A stretch of 64,000 bases of DNA from Pollutimonas bauzanensis (GTDB taxonomy: Bacteria; Pseudomonadota; Gammaproteobacteria; Burkholderiales; Burkholderiaceae_B): contig NZ_FQXE01000004.1 in the NCBI RefSeq assembly GCF_900129885.1, positions 1-64,000 of the forward strand, in the 5' to 3' direction. This document shows, piece after piece, positions 42,273-50,923 of the stretch. Made by a program: the position numbers and the translations under genes. Numbering within the stretch: position 1 is the stretch's first letter; each line of letters starts with the position of its first letter. The notes beneath the pieces were generated by a model, which was not told the origin of the DNA, did not search any database, and saw nothing but the letters and a program-made list of their open reading frames with translations.

Positions 42273-43262
42273 ATGATTATGCTCGTCACGCTACGCCGGC
42301 TTGGCCTTTTGCTGGCCTTCCTTTATGTTGCAGCGGTTCCCGCAGGGGCTCAGACGCAGTTGCCGCAGTATCCGAGTCGCCAAATACATTGGATCGTGCC
42401 CTACACACCGGGGGCCGGAAGCGATACGGTGGCACGACTGCTGGCTATGAAACTTTCCGAATCGCTCGGTCAATCCATCGTCGTGGAAAACCACGGTGGG
42501 GCTGGAGGGGCGATAGGCACAGCGATCGGGGCCCGGGCCAAGCCGGACGGCTATACCTGGACTTTCGGTTCGGACCCCCCCTTCACTATCAATTCTCACC
42601 TGCGCAAGCTGCAGTTCGATCCCATGAAGGACTTCGTGCCGGTCAGCTTGATCGCGCGTGTTCCACTTGTTCTGGTGGTTAATCCCAAGCTAGGGGTGAA
42701 CACTATACAAGAGCTGGTTGCACTGGCAAAGAAACATCCAGGCGATCTCACTGGCTCATCCTCTGGCAACGGGTCATCCAGCCACTTGGTGTTGGAGTTG
42801 TTCAATTCGACCGCTGGCGTGAAGATCATGCATGTCCCATATACCGGCCAAGCCGAGGCATTGCGTGATGTTCTTGCCGGGCGTATAAGCATCACGTTCA
42901 GCTCGGTCGGGACAGTTCAGAGCCACCTGGAAAGTGGACGGCTAAAGGCGCTGGCAATTACCACGGACACCCGCTTTGGCGCCCTGCCGGATGTACCCAC
43001 GATAGCGGAGTCGGGCTATCGTGGATTCGAAGCCTCCGCCTGGCATGGGCTATTGATGCCCGCCAGCACGCCAGCGGCCATTGTGACACGTATCAACGAC
43101 GCGATATCCAGCGCGCTTGAGTTGCCCGACGTCTCCAGCCGCATGAGTACCCTCGGCTATATCCCGATAGGAGGACCGCCGGATAAGTTGGCCACGCTAA
43201 TCACAAACGACTCGGCCAAATGGGGCAAAGTGATACACGACATCGGCATTCAGGATAAGTAA
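42273..43262 (+). CDS. Bug/TctC-type solute-binding protein of the TTT family
   Basis: A 329-residue periplasmic protein. The signal peptide is LGLLLAFLYVAAVPAGAQ, followed by YPSRQIHWIVPYTPGAGSD, VVENHGGAGGAIGT and MHVPYTGQAEALRDVLAG, the Bug family hallmarks. It should bind a carboxylate, probably the substrate of this cluster. No tctA/tctB membrane genes are present, as is common for orphan Bug genes in Alcaligenaceae. Its stop codon touches the next ATG (TAAATG). Confidence 0.92.
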   Translation: MIMLVTLRRLGLLLAFLYVAAVPAGAQTQLPQYPSRQIHWIVPYTPGAGSDTVARLLAMKLSESLGQSIVVENHGGAGGAIGTAIGARAKPDGYTWTFGSDPPFTINSHLRKLQFDPMKDFVPVSLIARVPLVLVVNPKLGVNTIQELVALAKKHPGDLTGSSSGNGSSSHLVLELFNSTAGVKIMHVPYTGQAEALRDVLAGRISITFSSVGTVQSHLESGRLKALAITTDTRFGALPDVPTIAESGYRGFEASAWHGLLMPASTPAAIVTRINDAISSALELPDVSSRMSTLGYIPIGGPPDKLATLITNDSAKWGKVIHDIGIQDK

Positions 43263-44129
43263 ATGGCCCTCGATTATCACGCTCTGAAACATTGGAAGTT
43301 TGAGGACCAAATCACAGCTTATTCTGCCAGGGACAGCATTCTCTATGCATTGAGTCTAGGTTACGGAACCGACCCGCTTGACGCTCGCGAGCTTGCCTTT
43401 GTTTTCGAGCGTGATCATAAAGTGCTGCCAACTTTGCTGACTGTTCTGGGTGCGCCGGGCGCCTGGGCGACGGATCCACGTACGGGCATCACTTGGCAGC
43501 GCATCCTGCATGGAGAGCATCGCATCGAAGTGCATGGCATCATCAAGCCCGAAGGCATCCTGCGCAGCCGTACGCGCATTTCGCGGGTGGTGGACAAGGG
43601 CAGTGAAAAAGGCGCGCTGGTAGTGACAGAGCGGCAAGTGTCCGATGAAGCCGATGGGACATTACTGGCCACCATCGAGCATACATCGTTCTGTCGGGCC
43701 GATGGCGGGCTGGCTCATTCCGACGAAGCGCCGCCGCCTCTGCCCCCCAGCCCTGAAACACCTGCGGACCAGCATGTCGAGCAAAAAACGCGGCCATCTT
43801 CCGCCCTGCTGTATCGGCTTAACGGCGATTTCAATCCCATTCACGCCGACCCGGGAATGGCGCGCGAAGTGGGTTTCGAAAAACCCATATTGCATGGCCT
43901 ATGTCTATATGGACTGGCCGCCAAGGCATTAATTGAAAGCTGTTGCGACTATCGGCCCGAGCGGCTCAGTGGCCTGGCCTTACGCTTCGCCGCGCCATTT
44001 TTCCCAGGAGAGACCTTACTGATAAAGCTTTGGCGGCATGGGGAAAAAATATCGTTCTGCGGCTTTTCCGTTGAACGCAACGTGGCCGTAATTACCCATG
44101 GCAATGCCACAATAAAGGATACTCGTTGA
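43263..44129 (+). CDS. MaoC-type enoyl-CoA hydratase 2
   Basis: A 288-residue two-hotdog protein like the hydratase domain of peroxisomal MFE-2: an N-terminal non-catalytic hotdog (YALSLGYGTDPLDARELAFVF) and a C-terminal hotdog with the hydratase-2 motif GDFNPIHADPGMAREVGF (Asp/His pair), then PILHGLCLYG. It should add water to a trans-2-enoyl-CoA to give an (R)-3-hydroxyacyl-CoA. It sits between the binding protein (TAAATG junction) and the thiolase-like gene (TGATG overlap), so translation is tightly coupled. Confidence 0.92.
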   Translation: MALDYHALKHWKFEDQITAYSARDSILYALSLGYGTDPLDARELAFVFERDHKVLPTLLTVLGAPGAWATDPRTGITWQRILHGEHRIEVHGIIKPEGILRSRTRISRVVDKGSEKGALVVTERQVSDEADGTLLATIEHTSFCRADGGLAHSDEAPPPLPPSPETPADQHVEQKTRPSSALLYRLNGDFNPIHADPGMAREVGFEKPILHGLCLYGLAAKALIESCCDYRPERLSGLALRFAAPFFPGETLLIKLWRHGEKISFCGFSVERNVAVITHGNATIKDTR

Positions 44130-45298
44130 TGTTTGATACACCTCGTGTAACCCGACAAGGCCGGCCCGCCATCGTGGGCGTGGCCGAATCCGAACTTGGC
44201 AAAGTGCCTGACCTGACCGCCCTCGAACTGCAGGCGCAGGCCGCGCGCACGGCGCTGCAAGACGCGGGCCTGACTTTACGTGAGGTCGATGGCATATTCG
44301 CCCATACGGATGACCGATTCCCCAGTGTGTTGCTGGCGGAATATCTGGGAGTCCGGCCCCGCTATACTGACACCACCAATGTGGGCGGCATGTCTAACAT
44401 ATCGCATATTCGGCACGCAGCCGCTGCTATCGATGCGGGTATGTGCGAGGTGGCGCTGATCACTTACGGCAGCACCCAGCTTTCGGATGGCGCGCGCTTA
44501 TTGACCGGGCTGGCTGAAGATCCACGTTCGCCGCGCGGGCAGTTTATAGTACCGCACGGGCACCTCAGCCCGATTGGCTATTACGCCATGGTGGCGCAAC
44601 GCCATATGCATTGCTATGGGACGCAATCGGCCGATTTGGCCGAAATTGCGGTCGCTGCGCGTAAATGGGCAGCGATGAATCCCAAGGCCTATAAGCGGGA
44701 ACCACTCACGATCGATGACGTGCTCTCTTCACCGATGATCGCCGACCCTTTGCGGGTGCGCGACTGCTGTCTTGTCACAGACGGCGGAGGTGCGCTGGTG
44801 ATGACGCGCGCGCACACGGCGCATGCCTGGAGCAAACCGCCTATCTATATTGAAGGAGTCGCTGAGACATTTTCTCACCACTACACGCCATTCGATATTC
44901 CCGACTGGTTGGAAACCGGCGTAAGGGCCACGGCGGACGAGGCTATGCGCCAGGCGGGGATTACCCGTGAGGACATCGATGTGGTGCAGATTTATGACCA
45001 TTTCACTATCGGCGTCATGCAATCACTCGAGGAGCTGGGCTTTTGCACTCGTGGTGAAGGCAAGGATTTTGTCAAGGAAGGGCGTCTCGCGCCCGGCGGC
45101 GATTTCCCTATCAATACCTCGGGCGGTGGATTATCTTACGGGCATCCTGGCATGTTCGGGATTTTCCTGGTGATCGAAGCCGTGCGTCAGTTGCGTGGCG
45201 AATGCGGGCTGCGCCAGTTGAAACGGGCCGAACGTGCCTTGTGCCATGCGCCTGGCCTCGTATTTTCAGGTAACACAACCTTGATTCTTGGAAAATGA
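44129..45298 (+). CDS. Thiolase-like protein without nucleophilic cysteine (SCP-x/Ltp2-like)
   Basis: ATG 44129 (MFDTPRVTRQG) gives 389 residues with the thiolase double fold. Where a thiolase has its nucleophilic Cys, this protein reads TTNVGGMSNISHIRHAAAAI, with no Cys. The later His is kept (GGLSYGHPGMFG), and the C-terminal catalytic Cys region reads LCHAPG instead of the usual GGG. This is the pattern of Ltp2-type proteins, which are retro-aldolases working with a DUF35 partner; the next gene (4-bp ATGA overlap) is a DUF35 protein. I therefore favour C-C cleavage of a 3-hydroxyacyl-CoA over thiolysis, as an inference. Confidence 0.85.
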   Translation: MFDTPRVTRQGRPAIVGVAESELGKVPDLTALELQAQAARTALQDAGLTLREVDGIFAHTDDRFPSVLLAEYLGVRPRYTDTTNVGGMSNISHIRHAAAAIDAGMCEVALITYGSTQLSDGARLLTGLAEDPRSPRGQFIVPHGHLSPIGYYAMVAQRHMHCYGTQSADLAEIAVAARKWAAMNPKAYKREPLTIDDVLSSPMIADPLRVRDCCLVTDGGGALVMTRAHTAHAWSKPPIYIEGVAETFSHHYTPFDIPDWLETGVRATADEAMRQAGITREDIDVVQIYDHFTIGVMQSLEELGFCTRGEGKDFVKEGRLAPGGDFPINTSGGGLSYGHPGMFGIFLVIEAVRQLRGECGLRQLKRAERALCHAPGLVFSGNTTLILGK

Positions 45299-45726
45299 CT
45301 ATGCCGGATGCCAAACGGCCCCTGCCAGCCCCTACGCGTATCACTCAACCTTTCTGGGATGCCGCCAGGCAAGGCCGACTGCTCATACAGCGATGCAAGG
45401 CCTGCGGGAAGCTGCAGTTCTATCCGCGCCTGCTCTGCTTGGCTTGTTTGTCTGATGATATGGATTGGCAGGAAAGCCACGGGCGCGGCACGATCTATAC
45501 GTTCACAATCAACCGCCGCGCCGCCAGCCTGCATATGAGCAACAAGACTCCCTACGCCGTGGCCATCATCGACCTCGAAGAGGGTGTGCGGATGATGGGC
45601 CAGGTAGTCACATCGGACTTGTCTGACTTGCATATTGGCGCGCACGTCCGAGTCGCTTTTGAAGTGGCGTCGCCCGAGATATCGCTGCCTATATTTGAAT
45701 TATTGAACGGATCAAAGAACAAATAA
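45295..45726 (+). CDS. DUF35 OB-fold/zinc-ribbon protein
   Basis: A 143-residue protein: the rubredoxin-like zinc ribbon (LIQRCKACGKLQFYPRLLC with CLAC, two CxxC pairs) followed by the OB fold (GRGTIYTFTINRR, YAVAIIDLEEGVRMMGQV, HVRVAFEV). In steroid degradation a DUF35 domain binds the Ltp2-like aldolase and is needed for its activity. The overlap with the thiolase-like gene says the same here. It is the last gene of the operon, and site B follows 19 bp after its stop. Confidence 0.9.
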   Translation: MTMPDAKRPLPAPTRITQPFWDAARQGRLLIQRCKACGKLQFYPRLLCLACLSDDMDWQESHGRGTIYTFTINRRAASLHMSNKTPYAVAIIDLEEGVRMMGQVVTSDLSDLHIGAHVRVAFEVASPEISLPIFELLNGSKNK

Positions 45727-45745
45727 GGTGTCTTAATATCTTCTA

Positions 45746-45774
45746 GGCGAACATATGGTATTCTAAGAGAACAT
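45746..45774 (+). promoter_or_regulatory. Operator-like site B, upstream of the IclR gene
   Basis: GGCGAACATATGG...GAGAACAT with the half-sites 20 bp apart, as in sites A and C. It lies 31-59 bp before the IclR start, a place consistent with autoregulation. Confidence 0.7.
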
Positions 45775-45805
45775 TTTTTCTACTCTTGAAGTTCCATTCG
45801 AAGTT

Positions 45806-46564
45806 ATGAGCACCCCTGAAAACGATCGATTTGTCCGTTCCTTCGCGCGTGGCCTAACCGTTATTTCCGCGCTGGGGCGCAAGCCTGGGCATCACTCCAT
45901 CGCCTCAGTTGCAGAACTAACCGAGCTGCCCCGCGCCGTTGCCCGTCGTATCCTGGCCACGCTTTGCGAACTAGGCTATGCGCGTGTCGAAGGCCGGGAA
46001 TTCCGGCTTACGCCGCGTGTTCTTACACTCGGCCTGTCGTATTTGACATCCTTGCCTTATTTCGCACATGCTCAGCAGGCGCTGATTGAAATTTCCTCAG
46101 AAATAGATGAATCTTGCGCCATGGCGGTCATGGATACGACCGAGATCGTATTCATCCAAAGAATTCCGTCGCGCAAGGTCCTATCTCCGAACCTGGTCAT
46201 AGGCAGCCGGCTACCCGCCTACGCAACATCTCCCGGGCGGGTGCTGCTGGCGAACCTGGACCCATCCGAGGTCGATGTATATTTCGATAAGGCTCATTTG
46301 AAGGCCTATACCGAGCGCACCATTGTGGAGAAGTCCGCGCTTGTCACGCTGCTTTCCGAAGTCCGAGAGCAAGGCTACGCGTGGGTCGACAGGGAACTCG
46401 ATCCAGACGTTTCCGGTTTGTCGGTGCCCGTGCGGGATGATGATCGGAACGTAGTAGCCGCGCTATCGGTCAATGTGCTGTCCGAAGGCTGGACTGAGGC
46501 TCAGGCAGTGAAAAAGTTTTTGTCGCCGTTACGGCGTGCTGCGAGCTGCATCCGGTTTCAATGA
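45806..46564 (+). CDS. IclR-family transcriptional regulator (PcaR/PobR-like)
   Basis: A 252-residue protein: N-terminal winged helix (SFARGLTVISALG, HSIASVAELTELPRAVARRI, LCELGYARVEGREFRLTPRV) and the C-terminal IclR effector domain (ESCAMAVMDTTEIVFIQRIP, LPAYATSPGRVLLA, GYAWVDRELDPDVSGLSVPV). It resembles the PcaR/PcaU/PobR group that controls aromatic-acid catabolism. Three similar 29-bp sites precede the three transcription units around it, so it probably regulates all of them. Its 3' end overlaps the convergent crotonase gene by 36 bp. Confidence 0.93.
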   Translation: MSTPENDRFVRSFARGLTVISALGRKPGHHSIASVAELTELPRAVARRILATLCELGYARVEGREFRLTPRVLTLGLSYLTSLPYFAHAQQALIEISSEIDESCAMAVMDTTEIVFIQRIPSRKVLSPNLVIGSRLPAYATSPGRVLLANLDPSEVDVYFDKAHLKAYTERTIVEKSALVTLLSEVREQGYAWVDRELDPDVSGLSVPVRDDDRNVVAALSVNVLSEGWTEAQAVKKFLSPLRRAASCIRFQ

Positions 46565-47290
46565 GGCATCGAGTGAATGCTGTTCCGAATAGAGATCGCT
46601 GTACCGCCGTTTGGCAAGTTCTTCGAGTTCAATCAGCTGGGCTTGATCCCGCCGGATGATCTGGTTCACCACTTGCTTGATGGCCAACAATGCCTCAGGT
46701 TTGTTTCGACTGATTTCTTCGGCTAGCGCCCTTGCCGCTTGCTCCAGTTCTGCCGCAGGCACCACTTGGTTGATCAGACCCATGGCCAGCGCCTCGTGGG
46801 AGCTGATTCGGCGGGAGGTGAACAGCAGTTCCTTGGTTTTCATCGGACCCAGGACTTCGTATAGACGGCTCGCTCGAAGGGTGATAACACCGAGTTTGGC
46901 GTGCGTATCTTGGAAAATTGAGTCTTGTGCCGCGATAATCATGTCGCAACTTATCGCCAGTGTCAGGCCGCCAGTGATCGCATAGCCTGCCACTGCGGCA
47001 ATCGTCGGTTTAGGACAATATTCGACGGCGGCAAACGCGCGTGAGCGTTGATCCTCGAAGTCTGGCGGTATATCTCGATCGTTAAAGTCGCGACCGCTGG
47101 AAAATACACCACCATTGCCGCTGAGCACTATCACCACTATATCGGGCTCAGCCACCAGATCGTCGATTCCGCGATGTATTTCTTGGAAAGTAAGCGCGCT
47201 AAGGGCATTCTTCACCTGAGGTCTGTTCAGGAGCAGCCAGCCGATTTTGCCCTCCTTGCGAATTTCTATCGTTTCATAGCTAGTGTTCAT
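46529..47290 (-). CDS. Crotonase-fold protein lacking both hydratase glutamates
   Basis: A 253-residue enoyl-CoA hydratase/isomerase family member: VFSSGRDFN (oxyanion-hole side), PTIAAVAGYAITGGLTLAI and the helix SRLYEVLGPMKTKELLFTS. The two catalytic glutamates of crotonase (E144/E164 in rat) align with T110 (GGLTLAISCD) and H130 (FQDTHAKLG), exactly 20 residues apart as in the parent. So ordinary hydration is unlikely; isomerisation, retro-Claisen cleavage or decarboxylation are alternatives. It lies 7 bp after the acyl-CoA ligase gene, last in the FAD-ligase-crotonase operon. Confidence 0.9.
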   Translation of the reverse strand: MNTSYETIEIRKEGKIGWLLLNRPQVKNALSALTFQEIHRGIDDLVAEPDIVVIVLSGNGGVFSSGRDFNDRDIPPDFEDQRSRAFAAVEYCPKPTIAAVAGYAITGGLTLAISCDMIIAAQDSIFQDTHAKLGVITLRASRLYEVLGPMKTKELLFTSRRISSHEALAMGLINQVVPAAELEQAARALAEEISRNKPEALLAIKQVVNQIIRRDQAQLIELEELAKRRYSDLYSEQHSLDASLKPDAARSTP

Positions 47291-47297
47291 CGGTGCC

Positions 47298-48851
47298 TCA
47301 CAGTGATTTTTCGCGCAGCTTGCGCTTCAGTATCTTCATCGTGGCGGGGGAGCGGGGAAATGAGGCAACGAAGACGACGGCTGCCGGGATCATATACTTT
47401 GGTACTCGCGGACGCAGAAAATCGATCACGTCCTCAGTAGTCATTGCGGCTAGCTCTCGACGCTGGATGAAGACCTGTAATTCGTCATCGCCTAGGCTAG
47501 AGTCGACGCCCAGCACCGCACAGTCCTCAACGCCATCGCATTGCCGGATCAGCCCTTCCAGATATTCCACCGGTATTGATTCCCCCTTGACACGTACTGT
47601 ATCGTTGGAGCGACCAACGAAGTAGAGATCATTGTTTTCGTCAATGTAGCCGTAGTCGCCACTGCAGTACCAAGAGCCCCGAAAAGCCTTTGCGGTCGCG
47701 TCCGGCAATCCGTAGTAGCCGCTAAACATTACATGCGGCACAATTGATCGCACGAGGATTTCTCCCTTCTGGCCTTTCGGAAGCTCCCGGCCTTCGGCAT
47801 CCGCCACGATGACTTCCAGGTCTCCTCGTACACGACCCGCATAGCCAACAGGGAAGGCGCCAGCTTCGTCGCGGCTGACCCGGCCTAGCGCTGTCAAGCC
47901 ACCCGCTTCAGTACTTCCATAGCCCAGCACCGCATGAGACAAGGAGAAGCGCTCGATGAACTCCACATATTTGCCTCCAACTGTCACCACTGCGCGCGCA
48001 GTGGTGGTTGAAACAGCACCATCCGTGGCGTTGGCCAAGAGCATGTTCAGAGGAACTGCGTGTAGCACCAGTATGGTTGCCTGGCAGCGGCTCACTTGGC
48101 TCCAATAACGACTGACGCTGAAGCGTTCGGCGACGAAGCAACTGGCGCCGGCCAGCAAGGCGCCGACAAGTCCCAAAAAAAGATTGCCATGATAATTCGG
48201 CAGGCAGGCAAAGTAGCGGTCGTCTCTCGACACGCCAAGGCAATGGTTGATGTGCGCACTTACCGAAATACGAGCGGAGTGACTAAGACAGCAAGCCTTC
48301 GGCAGCCCAGTGGTTCCCGAGGTAAAGATCAGTTGCACTACATCCGAGGAAGCCACCCGCGTCGCTGGGGGTTTCTTGTCGTTGTGTGACAGCAGGTCTT
48401 GGAAATCCCATTCGTCCACGTTTTTCGCGGCTATCCTGTCGTTATAGGGCCAGCATATCTTCGCTTTGATGCTGCCTTGCGTGGGAAGACGCAGTTTGGC
48501 CATGTTGGCCTCATCCAATATGACCACTGCCGGCTGCAACCTGTCGATCAAACTATTCAAGAGGTCGGCGTCATAATCGGGGTTCATGAAAACATTAATA
48601 GCCCCGAGCTTGGCTACTGCGAAATACAGGCAAATCATGTCGATACCGTTAGGTATCGACATGACCACACGGTCCCCCTGAAGCACGCCCAGGCTCGATA
48701 ATCCATAGGCCAGATTATTGGCGCGCCGCATCAGTTCGCCATAGGTAATCGTATCGTGTTCAGTCTGATAGGCAATTTTGTCGGGCGATGTCTGTGCGCG
48801 CTGATCCAGCAATTGGCCAAGCGTCCACTGCCTGCAAGAGATGAGGTCCAT
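47298..48851 (-). CDS. Acyl-CoA synthetase (AMP-forming ligase)
   Basis: A 517-residue ANL-superfamily enzyme. IFTSGTTGLPKACCLSHSA is the phosphate loop, GYGSTEAGG the core A5 motif, YCSGDYGYIDENNDLYFVGR A7/A8 and PATMKILKRKLRE ends with the catalytic Lys. It should activate the substrate acid to its CoA ester at the expense of ATP, the entry step of the pathway. Acid specificity cannot be told. It lies 4 bp downstream of the FAD protein gene. Confidence 0.93.
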   Translation of the reverse strand: MDLISCRQWTLGQLLDQRAQTSPDKIAYQTEHDTITYGELMRRANNLAYGLSSLGVLQGDRVVMSIPNGIDMICLYFAVAKLGAINVFMNPDYDADLLNSLIDRLQPAVVILDEANMAKLRLPTQGSIKAKICWPYNDRIAAKNVDEWDFQDLLSHNDKKPPATRVASSDVVQLIFTSGTTGLPKACCLSHSARISVSAHINHCLGVSRDDRYFACLPNYHGNLFLGLVGALLAGASCFVAERFSVSRYWSQVSRCQATILVLHAVPLNMLLANATDGAVSTTTARAVVTVGGKYVEFIERFSLSHAVLGYGSTEAGGLTALGRVSRDEAGAFPVGYAGRVRGDLEVIVADAEGRELPKGQKGEILVRSIVPHVMFSGYYGLPDATAKAFRGSWYCSGDYGYIDENNDLYFVGRSNDTVRVKGESIPVEYLEGLIRQCDGVEDCAVLGVDSSLGDDELQVFIQRRELAAMTTEDVIDFLRPRVPKYMIPAAVVFVASFPRSPATMKILKRKLREKSL

Positions 48852-48855
48852 GACG

Positions 48856-50232
48856 CTATGCGGTTTGTGTTGCGCTGGAGTCGATCAGGCTCACGCAATC
48901 GCGCGCGCTTTTCAGCGCGCTGCCGTAGCCTGATCCGCAAGGATAAGAATAATCACCTGCGATTCTCAGTCCATGTACGCCAGTCGGTGCCAGCGATGGG
49001 CGGAATGGGCCGCTACGGCCGATCCGCGGTGGGTACAAGACATTCATGTATTCGGCGCGCAGCAGCCATTCAACGTTCTCGTCAAACTTGCCCGGCCAGA
49101 TACCGCGCAAGGCGCTCAGACATTTTTCGTGCAGTGCGGCAGATTCATTCCGCCGATTCAGCGGCAACCTGCCGTGAGAATTGCAGATCAGGTAATGACG
49201 CCCAGGCGGGGCGAGCGAGCGATCGATATACGTAGGTACAGTGACCAGGCCATGCCAATGCTCGGACGCCAGGCCAACCGTAAACTGGAAGAACTGCTGG
49301 CCATCGCCGAAGCCATCAAACAATTCCTCTTTGACGCCGACAAGCAAGCCGCAATAAATCGTGCCTTCGGCGATAATGGCTTCCACCTTGGAAACCAGAT
49401 CCGGAAGTAGTGCCTTTTTTTCGACAATACTAAAGAGTTGCGAGCCGGGCACGGCGCAAATGACCAGTTCTGCGTCGAAATCGATCTTGGTTACCGTCAA
49501 CCCGGCAGAATAGGTTTTGATTGCCTTTACGCCAGTGACCCGGCCGTTTTCGATTACAACCTGTTTGACGGCCGTCTCGGTATAGACTGCGCCGCCGTTG
49601 GCGAGAATTCGATCGGCCAGCGCTTGCGAAAAGCTGAGACAGCCGCCCTTGGCGGGATAGTTGACAACATGTGTGGAGTTCCATGCATCGTGCATGGTTT
49701 CAATAAAAGCGCCGGCCGAGACCTCGGACATCGATGCGCCAGCAAAACCAGTGGCGCGGCGGAATGTATCGTGCACCTTCGGATTGCTGGTGACTCGGCT
49801 GATCCACTCATTGGCCGATATCTCATGATATTCCCGTTTTTCGAGCTCCTCCCGCGTCATTTCCTTGATGATCTTGCGTACAGCGCGATAATCGTCGCGT
49901 GCATCCTCGCCCAGCTTCTCTTTGGAGGTAAGCGGCCCATAGCGTCGGGTTTCGAGATCGAAGCTCATCAGGGTGGGCGTCACGGGAACCATATTCATTT
50001 CCGCGCCAACTTCTTCGAAAATTGCCTTCATGCCACTGGCTTCGAAGGCGGCCGCGAAATGAGAGCCTGTATCGATGGTGTAGCCCTCATGCTGGAACGA
50101 TGATGCTCGGCCACCTACTGAAGCTTCCTTTTCCAGCAACGCTACCTTGTAGCCGCGCTTCGACAATAGCGCCCCTACCGCGCATCCGGCGGGTCCTCCC
50201 CCTACGATAATTGCGTCGAATTTTTCACCCAT
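48856..50232 (-). CDS. FAD-dependent oxidoreductase (phytoene-dehydrogenase/amine-oxidase type)
   Basis: ATG 50232 (MGEKFDAIIVGGGPAGCAVG) gives 458 residues; the earlier Met at 50325 would include operator site C. GGGPAGCAVGALLSKRGY is the dinucleotide-binding motif, GGRASSF follows 20 residues later as in CrtI/amine-oxidase-type flavoproteins, and GLRIAGDYSYPCGSGYGSAL is the C-terminal FAD motif. It may desaturate a ring or side chain of the substrate, with the ferredoxin as a possible electron acceptor. First gene of the minus-strand operon. Confidence 0.88.
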   Translation of the reverse strand: MGEKFDAIIVGGGPAGCAVGALLSKRGYKVALLEKEASVGGRASSFQHEGYTIDTGSHFAAAFEASGMKAIFEEVGAEMNMVPVTPTLMSFDLETRRYGPLTSKEKLGEDARDDYRAVRKIIKEMTREELEKREYHEISANEWISRVTSNPKVHDTFRRATGFAGASMSEVSAGAFIETMHDAWNSTHVVNYPAKGGCLSFSQALADRILANGGAVYTETAVKQVVIENGRVTGVKAIKTYSAGLTVTKIDFDAELVICAVPGSQLFSIVEKKALLPDLVSKVEAIIAEGTIYCGLLVGVKEELFDGFGDGQQFFQFTVGLASEHWHGLVTVPTYIDRSLAPPGRHYLICNSHGRLPLNRRNESAALHEKCLSALRGIWPGKFDENVEWLLRAEYMNVLYPPRIGRSGPFRPSLAPTGVHGLRIAGDYSYPCGSGYGSALKSARDCVSLIDSSATQTA

Positions 50233-50307
50233 TGTTTGCCTCGTGTAATTATTGACCGCGCCGTGAATGTCAGATCGGTAATTGTTCGTCAGTTGGTATA
50301 ACCTCCT

Positions 50308-50336
50308 GGCGAACCAAATATTCATTTGGTGAACAT
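50308..50336 (+). promoter_or_regulatory. Operator-like site C, upstream of the FAD-ligase-crotonase operon
   Basis: GGCGAACCAA...(12 bp)...GTGAACAT, with the same half-sites and spacing as A and B. It lies 76-104 bp before the FAD gene start, so the same regulator likely controls this operon too. Confidence 0.65.
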
Positions 50337-50423
50337 AATTATAGCGATAGGATGTTTAGTGTCAAGGCGTATTTTGTTGCGGACCCGCGGTTTGATTGGG
50401 CCCTTATGGGAGGGCAAAGCGGT

Positions 50424-50593
50424 CTACAGTTGCAAAATAAGAACGAGTTCATCCAACGCCAAGGCTTCGAGGCGCCGCAGGCGCTCCAGGGCAGGACTAT
50501 CCACTAGCCGCGCCAAGCCGCGCTCGAATGGCGATTTGTTCGCGAACTCCGGTGTGAGGAAGCGGCGCGCGGCATCGGAGAGCTGCGCGGCCC
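50424..50593 (-). pseudogene. C-terminal coding remnant of unknown origin
   Basis: On the minus strand one frame reads AAQLSDAARRFLTPEFANKS, PFERGLARLVDSPALERL and ALDELVLILQL up to a TAG near 50424. It looks like real protein (regular helices, no start codon) cut off by the FGE remnant. I do not recognise the family. Confidence 0.4.
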
Positions 50594-50850
50594 TTACCCC
50601 GCCCCCACGCCCGCCGCGACGCGGAATCCGCGATTGCTGGCGGAACTGGATGGCGTGTTCGAATTCCTGGCTGCCACCCGGTAGCGGTTGCAGTAGGAAT
50701 CATGGCAAAAAAAGGAGCTTCCGCGCATCGAGCGCCTGCCTGTATCTTCGGCATATCTTGGACTGTCCGCGCCTGTCAGCGCATGGTAGGCGGGCGTGAA
50801 CCAGTCCTCGCACCATTCCCATACGTTGCTGCCGCAAAGCCGGCATCCGG
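50594..50850 (-). pseudogene. Formylglycine-generating-enzyme (SUMF1-like) C-terminal remnant
   Basis: The minus strand encodes GSNVWEWCEDWFTPAYHALT, RRSMRGSSFFCHDSYCNRYR and VAARNSNTPSSSASNRGFRV, the end of an FGE domain (GNVWEWxxDWF, RGGSFLCHxSYCxRYRxAAR, SNxGFR). Both catalytic cysteines of the SFxCHxSYC motif are still there, but everything N-terminal is missing; a frameshift just before NVWEW breaks homology. FGE turns a sulfatase Cys into formylglycine, and a sulfatase lies 1.8 kb upstream on the same strand, so this was probably its maturase. Confidence 0.75.
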
Positions 50851-50923
50851 ATTCCCGAGGACCAGCATACGCAGCCCTATCGTGGAGATCTGGCACGCCG
50901 CGGAAGCACCGAGGCGCCGCGCC

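Noticed and set aside
44129-45298. Plain acetyl-CoA acetyltransferase annotation
   Set aside because: The nucleophilic cysteine is missing and a DUF35 partner overlaps, so a lyase-type reading fits better.
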